Assembly: GCA_031276475.1 (NCBI GenBank)
Contig: JAISMZ010000164.1
Coordinates: 1-9,577, forward strand
DNA length: 9,577 nucleotides
Source of the DNA: Coriobacteriales bacterium
Lineage (GTDB): Bacteria; Actinomycetota; Coriobacteriia; Coriobacteriales; UBA8131
Direction: 5' to 3'
Within the stretch, counting starts at the first letter, position 1, and each line of letters starts with the position of its first letter. Under the pieces are notes generated by a model. The model did no database searches. It saw only the letters and a list, made by a program, of their open reading frames with translations, and was not told where the DNA came from. A program made the position numbers and the translations under genes. Below, one piece after another: positions 5,264 through 9,577 of this stretch.

Positions 5264-7024
5264 TTAAAGGTCGTCTGCGGCGAGCTTAAAGGGGCTGCCG
5301 CACGGCGGGCCTGCCTCTCTGGGCGCTCGCCTTCCTGCCGACGATCTTTCAGCTGCGGCTGGCATAGATGAGGCTGGCAGCGTGACGATGGGCGACGTCT
5401 GCAGCGAGCGCAGATCCGAGAAAAATCCCGGATAGCTTACCGCCACCGCCTCGCGGCCATCCAGCGCCAGTCCCAGCCCAAAGACGGCATCCGCCACGGC
5501 CCAGGTCATCGCCAGCCGATGGTCACCTAAAGCCGGCGGCGCAACGGCGCGCGTAGGCAGGCCCGCCTGAACAAAGAGGTCATCGCCTTGGGCGTGGGCC
5601 TTGCAACCCAGCGCCTGGAGACCCGCGACGATGGCCGCCAGCCGATCGGATTCCTTCACGCGCAGCTCGCCCACACCACGAAACAGCGTGGTACCCCGAG
5701 CGGCGGTAGCCAGCAGCGCCAAAATGGGCAATTCATCAATCAGCGAGGGCACTTCCTCAGGCGCAACTTCTGTGGCAGACAGTTGTGGAGAATAGCGCAG
5801 CGTCACGTCGCCAATACTCTCGGCGCCCATCCGCCAGTCGCGATCCTCGCGCACCGTGATGTCTGCGCCCATCCGTCGCATCACCGCAAGAAAACCGGTG
5901 CGCGTGGGATTTAGCAACAAGCCCCGCACCGTGACCTCGCTGTTGGGCGCGAGTGCGGCCGCCACCAGCATAAAGGCTGCTGAAGAAGGGTCGCCGGGCA
6001 CACGCATGGCGCAGGCACAGAGCTGCTGGCCGCCGGCAACGCGCACCGTAAAGCCAGTGGCGGACAGGCCGGAGCCAGAGGAGTGGGTACCTACGGAGGC
6101 CTGCGCGGGGACGTTGGCGGCGGGGGTGTCCGGCTGTTTGGCGGGCAATAGGCGCTCAATTTGCACGCCATAGGCCGGCAGCAAAAGCTCGGTGTGATCG
6201 CGGCTGAGCGCCGACTCGCTGACGCTGGTAGTGCCCTGGGCACGCAATCCTGCTAATATGATAGCTGTTTTGACCTGTGCCGAGGCCACCGGGGAACGGT
6301 AGCTGATGGCGCGTAGCGGATAGTGGCCAGCAACGACAAGCGGCAGGGTCTGAGCGGCGGGTACGGCGGCTTCAGAGGTGGCGGTGGTGGTGGCGAAAGC
6401 TGGGGGGACAACGGGGGCGCCTTTTGTCGGGGCCGCTGCCGCTCCCCCACCGCCAGCGCTAAACGTCGCTCCCATCTCGGTGAGCGGTGCGGTAACACGG
6501 TGCATCGGGCGGGCGCGCAACGAAGCATCGCCGCTGAGCAAAGCGCTTCCCGGCCAACCGGCCAAAACGCCCATCAGCAACCGAACCGTGGTGCCGGAGT
6601 TGCCGCAGTCGATGACAGGCAGCGTGGCGACGGCAGCGGGAACACAAAAGGGTACGTCCCTTTTGTGTTCTTCACCGCAGCCGATGACAGGCGGCGCGAC
6701 GGCGGGAACACAAAAGGGACGTACCCTTTTGTGTTCAGTGGCGGCATCGAACAGCCCGGCATCCCCGCAAGCGGTACCCAGGCGCGGGCCGCGCTCTCCC
6801 CAGCCGGTGATCGAGCCGGATAGCGCGCCGTCCTCCTCCACAAGTTCTACCTGTGCGCCGAGGAGGGCTACCGCGTTCAGCGTCGAGCAGACGTCCAACG
6901 ACGATAAAAGCCCGCTGACCTGCGAGCGGCCTTCAGCCATTGCCGAGAACAGGGCCACACGGTGCGACAGCGATTTGTCCGCCGGCGCCCTCAGGCTGCC
7001 GCGCAAAGGCGGAATTGGCTTCAC
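5264..7024 (-). CDS. aroA: EPSP synthase (3-phosphoshikimate 1-carboxyvinyltransferase) with in-frame insertions
   Basis: Joins shikimate-3-phosphate and phosphoenolpyruvate in the sixth shikimate-pathway step, in the cytoplasm. Active-site blocks are intact and in order: PADKSLSHR (14-22), DCGNSGTTVRLLMG (139-152), GDASLRARPMHR (165-176), SAQVKTA (248-254), SRDHTE (274-279), PGDPSSAAF (343-351), NPTRTG (372-377), IDELPILA (429-436), RVKESDRL (455-462), DHRLAMTWAVA (501-511). At 586 residues it far exceeds the usual 420-450. The excess lies in an insert of two palindromes with duplicated flank (about 75-135), two low-complexity Ala/Pro/Gly/Thr segments (about 189-226 and 291-324) and a tail (about 542-586). 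The GTG start overlaps the hisC stop (GTGA) and has GGAGG 6 nt upstream. Inserts sit between conserved blocks with no stop or frameshift, so I infer an active enzyme, not a pseudogene. Confidence 0.94.
   Translation of the reverse strand: MKPIPPLRGSLRAPADKSLSHRVALFSAMAEGRSQVSGLLSSLDVCSTLNAVALLGAQVELVEEDGALSGSITGWGERGPRLGTACGDAGLFDAATEHKRVRPFCVPAVAPPVIGCGEEHKRDVPFCVPAAVATLPVIDCGNSGTTVRLLMGVLAGWPGSALLSGDASLRARPMHRVTAPLTEMGATFSAGGGGAAAAPTKGAPVVPPAFATTTATSEAAVPAAQTLPLVVAGHYPLRAISYRSPVASAQVKTAIILAGLRAQGTTSVSESALSRDHTELLLPAYGVQIERLLPAKQPDTPAANVPAQASVGTHSSGSGLSATGFTVRVAGGQQLCACAMRVPGDPSSAAFMLVAAALAPNSEVTVRGLLLNPTRTGFLAVMRRMGADITVREDRDWRMGAESIGDVTLRYSPQLSATEVAPEEVPSLIDELPILALLATAARGTTLFRGVGELRVKESDRLAAIVAGLQALGCKAHAQGDDLFVQAGLPTRAVAPPALGDHRLAMTWAVADAVFGLGLALDGREAVAVSYPGFFSDLRSLQTSPIVTLPASSMPAAAERSSAGRRAPREAGPPCGSPFKLAADDL
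6640..6670. repeat. 31-bp palindromic element, copy 1, in aroA
   Basis: Two perfect 13-bp arms, GAACACAAAAGGG and its reverse complement, flank a 5-nt centre TACGT. In the aroA frame it encodes EHKRDVPFCV (residues 119-128). Apart from possible junction codons, the element has no stop in any of its six frames. Confidence 0.95.
6706..6736. repeat. 31-bp palindromic element, copy 2, inverted
   Basis: Has the same 13-bp arms as copy 1, but the centre is ACGTA, the reverse complement of TACGT, so the element is in the opposite orientation. In the aroA frame it encodes EHKRVRPFCV (residues 97-106). The two copies have no mismatch in their arms, which points to a recent or conversion-maintained origin. 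Confidence 0.95.
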
Positions 7025-8235
7025 TGGCTGCCTCCAAACAGCTCGCGAAAGACCTCAAGTGTTCGGTTGACCCCCGCCGCATCGCCAACGCCGACGCGCA
7101 GGCCGCCGCCTGCCGGGAAGGGACGCACGATAATGCCACGACGCAGAAGCTGGTCAAAGGCATGCTCAGCGTCGGGCACCTCAACCCAGACAAAGTTGGC
7201 CTGCGAGGGGAAAAACTTCAGCCCTAGTTCGGCAAAACCGGCCTCCAGGCGCTCGCGTCCGGCCGCGTTCAGTGCGCAGCGCCGCTCCAACTCATCGCCG
7301 CCGGCCAGCGAGGCGATGGCCGCCGCCTGAGCGACCGTGTTCACGTTGAACGGCTCGCGCACCCGCTCCACGGCCTCTACCAGCGGCTTTGGGGCAAAGC
7401 CAAAGCCCACCCGGATACCCGCCAATGCGTAGGCCTTGGAGAAGGTCTTGAGCACCACAAAGGGGCGGGTGCCGTCAAAGTAAGCCAGCGGCGCAGCGGG
7501 GGCGGGAGCAGGGGGGGCAGCAGCGTGGATCGCGATGCCACGGGCAGCCGCGTTGGGGGCAGGAGCAGCCGTGGTGGGAGTGACCGTCGCGCCCCCCGCC
7601 GCCAGGACCGCCGCACCCCCAAAGCCGCAGGTAACAAACTCGTCGTAGGCAGCGTCAAAGACCACCAGCACCTGGCGGGGTACGCGGCGCAGGAAATCAT
7701 CCAGGGCCGTGGCGCTGACGCAGACACCCGTGGGGTTATTCGGCGAGCAGATATAGACTATCTTGGTGCGCCGGTCGATGCGCTCGAGCAAAGCGTCGAG
7801 GTCAAAGGCGCCGTTGGTACCGAGAGCCACCTCGCGGTACTCGGCGCCCAACAGCTGCGCCGAGTAGCGGTAGACGACAAACGACGGCCAACCATAAACG
7901 ACGTTGTCGCCCGGCTCCAGACAGGCCTCGGCAATCAGGGTCAGCAACTCGTTGGTGCCATTGCCCACCAGTATCTGCTCGGGCGCCACGCCGTAGTGCT
8001 CGGCCAGTGCCGCACGCAGGCGATGACTGGAGCCTTCGGGGTACTCGTTGAGCCGCCCCAGCGCCTCACTCATTGCCACCAGGGCCTCTGGGAAGGGCGG
8101 CAGTGGACTCTCGTTGCTGGAGAGCTTGTAAATTTCGGCTCCGCTGACCAGCTCGCGGATCTGTTCCTCGCGCAGTCCCGGCTGATAGGCCTGCATTCTG
8201 CCCACGCAGGGCCGCAAAAATGAATCCCACTCCAT
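7021..8235 (-). CDS. hisC: Histidinol-phosphate aminotransferase with Ala/Pro-rich insert
   Basis: A PLP-dependent class I/II aminotransferase that converts imidazole acetol phosphate to histidinol phosphate with glutamate as amino donor; such enzymes often also act on aromatic keto acids, which fits its place before aroA. The protein is 404 residues. It has KLSSNESPLPP (37-47), GNGTNELL (91-98), SPNNPTG (164-170), FDAAYDEF (193-200) with the Asp and Tyr that contact PLP, TFSKAYALAGIRVGF (264-278) with Schiff-base Lys267, and GGGLRVGVG (377-385) with an Arg that binds the substrate. The family is usually 350-370 residues; about 40 extra lie at about 208-252. The frame could start at TTG 8295, but ATG 8235 has AGAGGGG 9 nt upstream and gives the usual short N-terminus. 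HisC-like enzymes with other keto-acid substrates are an alternative. Confidence 0.88.
   Translation of the reverse strand: MEWDSFLRPCVGRMQAYQPGLREEQIRELVSGAEIYKLSSNESPLPPFPEALVAMSEALGRLNEYPEGSSHRLRAALAEHYGVAPEQILVGNGTNELLTLIAEACLEPGDNVVYGWPSFVVYRYSAQLLGAEYREVALGTNGAFDLDALLERIDRRTKIVYICSPNNPTGVCVSATALDDFLRRVPRQVLVVFDAAYDEFVTCGFGGAAVLAAGGATVTPTTAAPAPNAAARGIAIHAAAPPAPAPAAPLAYFDGTRPFVVLKTFSKAYALAGIRVGFGFAPKPLVEAVERVREPFNVNTVAQAAAIASLAGGDELERRCALNAAGRERLEAGFAELGLKFFPSQANFVWVEVPDAEHAFDQLLRRGIIVRPFPAGGGLRVGVGDAAGVNRTLEVFRELFGGSQ
7480..7614 (-). repeat. Low-complexity insert within hisC
   Basis: Encodes about 45 residues dominated by Ala, Pro, Gly and Thr (residues 208-252), between the PLP-binding FDAAYDEF block and the Schiff-base Lys block where most HisC proteins have a short surface loop. 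The DNA is made of GCC/GCA/CCC-type triplets and contains a run of seven G on the plus strand (7511-7517), a site prone to slippage. Confidence 0.6.
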
Positions 8236-8244
8236 CTTCAGACA

Positions 8245-8251
8245 CCCCTCT
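8245..8251 (-). promoter_or_regulatory. Ribosome binding site that favours the ATG start of hisC
   Basis: AGAGGGG on the minus strand lies 9 nt before the ATG at 8235. The earlier TTG at 8295 lacks an equally good site, so the shorter protein is preferred. Confidence 0.55.
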
Positions 8252-8313
8252 GCAAGACGCAGGAAAAGGCCCCGGGCAGCGGACCTCTCCACCAAGTCAT
8301 CCCTGTTGTCGTC

Positions 8314-8751
8314 TCAAACACCACTGGAACCAAAACCTCCCTCGCCGCGCTCGGTATTATCAAGCTCATCGCATTCAACGATATTCAGCACCGGCACCGC
8401 CAACACCACCAGCTGGGCGATACGCTCGCCGCGCTTGATCTGAACCGGATCGTGGGCGTCCAGGTTAACAGCCACAACCTGTACCTCACCGCGATAATGG
8501 CTGTCGATAAGCCCCGGTGTGTTGGCCTGCGAGAGGCCCAGGCGCAAAGCCAGTCCACTGCGTGGCTGCACAAAGCCGGCAAAGCCTTCGGGGATGGCAA
8601 GCCTTAAACCCGTGGGAACCAGAGCACGCTCAAAGGGTGCAAGCGTGAGGTCGATGGTCGAGCGTAAGTCCAGCCCCGCGTCACCGGGATAGGCGTAGGC
8701 GGGAAGCGGCAGGTCCTTATCCAGACGTTGGATTTGTAACGTAATGCTCAT
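8314..8751 (-). CDS. dut: dUTP diphosphatase
   Basis: Hydrolyses dUTP to dUMP and pyrophosphate, which keeps uracil out of DNA and supplies dUMP for thymidylate synthesis; the enzyme works as a trimer in the cytoplasm. The 145-residue protein has all five trimeric dUTPase motifs: DAGLDLRS (24-31), PRSGLA (63-68), NTPGLIDSHYRGEV (77-90) with catalytic Asp83 and the uracil-stacking Tyr86, RGERIAQLV (107-115), and the Gly-rich RGEGGFGSSG (135-144) that closes over the phosphates. His85 replaces the more usual Asp or Gly in motif III, a mild variation. The start overlaps the nrdR stop as ATGA, with GAAGGGG 5 nt upstream, so the two are co-translated. Confidence 0.97.
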   Translation of the reverse strand: MSITLQIQRLDKDLPLPAYAYPGDAGLDLRSTIDLTLAPFERALVPTGLRLAIPEGFAGFVQPRSGLALRLGLSQANTPGLIDSHYRGEVQVVAVNLDAHDPVQIKRGERIAQLVVLAVPVLNIVECDELDNTERGEGGFGSSGV

Positions 8752-9194
8752 CTCAGCCCCTTCAGTGCCTGCTTGAACTCTGCGATGTCGTGAAAATCCT
8801 TGTATACCGAGGCAAAGCGGATGTAGGCGACATCGTCCAGCGAGCGCAGGCGCTTGAGGACCATCTCGCCAAGCTCTTTGGAGCGCAGCTCGTGGCGGGG
8901 ACTTTGCCGTAGCTCCAGCTCAACGTCATCTATCAGCTGCTCCAGCGCTGCGGTGGGAATGTCGCGTTTGATGGTTGCGGTCATCAGACCGCGCAGTAGC
9001 TTCTCGCGATCGAAGGGCTCGCGGCTGAGGTCGTTCTTGATTACCACCAGCGGTGTGGCGCGATGCGTCTCGTAGGTGGTAAAGCGGTTGCCGCAGACGA
9101 CGCATTCGCGGCGGCGGCGGATCTGCAGGCCGTCCTCGCTGGGTCGCGAGTCGATGACCTTATCTTCTAATGAACCACAGGCGGTGCAACGCAT
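8748..9194 (-). CDS. nrdR: Transcriptional repressor NrdR
   Basis: A nucleotide-sensing repressor of ribonucleotide reductase genes. The 148-residue protein (family about 150) has an N-terminal zinc ribbon with Cys3, Cys6, Cys31 and Cys34 around the basic RRRREC stretch that contacts DNA, and an ATP-cone domain (about 47-137) beginning VIKNDLSREPFDREKLLRGL, which binds ATP/dATP. The frame is open up to 9254, but ATG at 9194 fits because MRCTACGS is the standard family start and AGGAGAC lies upstream (AGGAG 6 nt from the ATG). It overlaps dut by 4 nt. No ribonucleotide reductase gene is in the window; its target, perhaps nrdJ or nrdD, must lie elsewhere. I do not see a clear NrdR box (16-bp AT-rich inverted repeat) in front of this gene. 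Confidence 0.97.
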   Translation of the reverse strand: MRCTACGSLEDKVIDSRPSEDGLQIRRRRECVVCGNRFTTYETHRATPLVVIKNDLSREPFDREKLLRGLMTATIKRDIPTAALEQLIDDVELELRQSPRHELRSKELGEMVLKRLRSLDDVAYIRFASVYKDFHDIAEFKQALKGLR

Positions 9195-9198
9195 CTTT

Positions 9199-9205
9199 GT
9201 CTCCT
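9199..9205 (-). promoter_or_regulatory. Ribosome binding site deciding the nrdR start
   Basis: AGGAGAC on the minus strand, with AGGAG ending 6 nt before the ATG at 9194. It rules in favour of this start over the upstream one at 9254, which would add a 20-residue extension not seen in the family. Confidence 0.7.
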
Positions 9206-9208
9206 GGA

Positions 9209-9234
9209 TGTGCTGATGATCTGTGCTGATGATC
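9209..9234. repeat. 13-bp tandem repeat in the nrdR leader
   Basis: TGTGCTGATGATC at 9209-9221 is repeated exactly at 9222-9234. It lies 15-40 nt before the nrdR start codon and overlaps the region where the mRNA leader should be. It could be a binding site, an RNA-level feature or a slippage duplication. Confidence 0.85.
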
Positions 9235-9360
9235 TGTAGCGCATACTTTACCATACCAGATGTAGTGGTGCCCGCTGTGAATCTGTTGCAGGCCGTGCCT
9301 TGCTGCCATCTGCAACCCGCGCGCCCGCGCTCAATTGGGCGTGGCTCTCCTCCACCCTGT

Positions 9361-9400
9361 CTTATATTTGTATTTTCTATCCCAATTTTAAATTCTTAGG
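9361..9400 (-). promoter_or_regulatory. AT-rich stretch, possible nrdR-dut promoter
   Basis: This is the only clearly AT-rich DNA upstream of nrdR. The minus strand has TATAAG (9361-9366) as a possible -10 but no good -35 at the right distance. A second option closer to the gene is an extended -10, TGG plus TATGGT, at 9250-9258. Neither is strong. Confidence 0.25.
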
Positions 9401-9529
9401 TACGTGCAGCAAGCTTGCAAAAAAGCGTCAACAAGCGGTAATGGGCGTAGCTGCATTCAGAAAAGCTGCGGAGGGTATGTGAGCCCTGGGGACAGGTCGG
9501 CAGCGGCTTTGCTATACCCCGAGTTTCCC

Positions 9530-9577
9530 CAAAAAACAAGCACCGTTGGCCGAATAATAGCTGGCAGGGGCTTGTTT
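9530..9577 (-). terminator. Probable intrinsic terminator of an off-window gene
   Basis: AAACAAGC (9534-9541) and GCTTGTTT (9570-9577) are perfect inverted arms, extended to about 10 of 11 pairs by the adjoining CC and GG. On the minus strand the second arm runs straight into a T-run (GCTTGTTTTTTGG), the form of a Rho-independent terminator for minus-strand transcription entering from the right. The right arm touches the window edge, so it may extend further. Confidence 0.6.

Larger units (their letters stand above)
6603..6736. repeat. Duplicated palindrome-plus-flank unit inside aroA
   Basis: The block consists of flank copy 1 (6603-6639), palindrome 1 (6640-6670), a 4-nt spacer, flank copy 2 (6675-6705) and palindrome 2 (6706-6736). 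The flanks match at 29 of 31 aligned bases, with two 3-nt gaps. The palindromes start 66 bp apart, exactly 22 codons, so the reading frame is kept. Copy 1 encodes the genuine PVIDCG active-site segment. Copy 2 encodes PVIGCG, where a single base change turned Asp into Gly. Confidence 0.85.
9195..9529. other. Non-coding gap upstream of nrdR
   Basis: I find no convincing gene. A 60-codon plus-strand frame from 9300 lacks a recognisable product. The gap contains the 13-bp tandem repeat, a 7-bp stem GTTGCAG/CTGCAAC (9285-9291 and 9310-9316) with an 18-nt loop, a perfect 10-bp palindrome GCAAGCTTGC (9409-9418), an AT-rich stretch (9361-9400), and a TGGGGACAGG motif (9487-9496) that also occurs in the minus-strand hairpin at the left end of the window. 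Most of it is presumably the nrdR promoter region and leader. Confidence 0.55.

Noticed and set aside
6640..6736. CRISPR array or intrinsic terminators
   Set aside because: Only two copies, each a self-palindrome, with a spacer derived from the gene itself and no cas genes. They lie in an intact reading frame, so termination there would destroy the gene.
5264..7024. aroA as a pseudogene
   Set aside because: All conserved blocks are present in one frame, inserts are multiples of three and avoid the motifs, and start and stop are coupled normally to neighbours.
7525..8223. A 232-codon plus-strand open frame opposite hisC
   Set aside because: The minus frame carries every HisC motif; the antisense frame is a by-product of GC-rich codon usage.
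9300..9482. A 60-codon plus-strand open frame in the gap before nrdR
   Set aside because: No ribosome binding site, no recognisable domain, and it spans the AT-rich promoter-like stretch and a palindrome. It looks like chance.

Overview
The window carries nine complete protein-coding genes, all on the minus strand, so transcription runs from high to low coordinates. The base composition is GC-rich. Genes are tightly packed with ATGA, GTGA and TGATG stop/start overlaps and clear purine-rich Shine-Dalgarno sites. The mix of a GHKL-kinase/LytTR-regulator pair, a NrdR repressor, short palindromic repeats and an aroA-cmk-plsC cluster suggests a GC-rich Gram-positive-lineage anaerobe. Actinomycetota of class Coriobacteriia is my best guess, inferred from gene style and not proven by a marker gene.

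Region by region, in transcription order. Positions 9577-9195 are a non-coding stretch that holds a likely terminator of an off-window gene, an AT-rich possible promoter and a 13-bp tandem repeat. Then come nrdR (9194-8748) and dut (8751-8314), which overlap by 4 nt. After about 78 bp follow hisC (8235-7021), aroA (7024-5264), cmk (5228-4467) and plsC (4470-3787), apparently one operon. A 151-bp AT-rich gap with a candidate promoter precedes a six-helix membrane protein of unknown function (3635-2928). A 188-bp gap with a candidate promoter precedes a two-component pair, a LytTR response regulator (2739-2005) and a GHKL-type histidine kinase with seven membrane helices (2005-122). The last 121 bp contain a hairpin and two 20-bp direct repeats.

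Functionally, NrdR (ribonucleotide reductase repressor), Dut (dUTPase) and Cmk (CMP kinase) deal with nucleotide supply. HisC and AroA serve histidine and aromatic amino acid synthesis. PlsC makes phosphatidic acid. The two-component pair is a separate signalling unit.

The most unusual feature is inside aroA. Two 31-bp near-perfect palindromes lie there in frame and in opposite orientation, each next to a copy of the same roughly 31-37 bp flank. The protein therefore carries two copies of a palindrome-encoded peptide and a degenerate second copy of its own PVIDCG substrate-loop motif. AroA also has two Ala/Pro/Gly/Thr-rich insertions and a C-terminal tail, and HisC has a similar insertion. 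The palindrome core (AGGGACGT) recurs in the direct repeats at the left end of the window. This suggests one family of mobile small palindromic repeats that can occupy intergenic and coding DNA, comparable in behaviour to Rickettsia palindromic elements.
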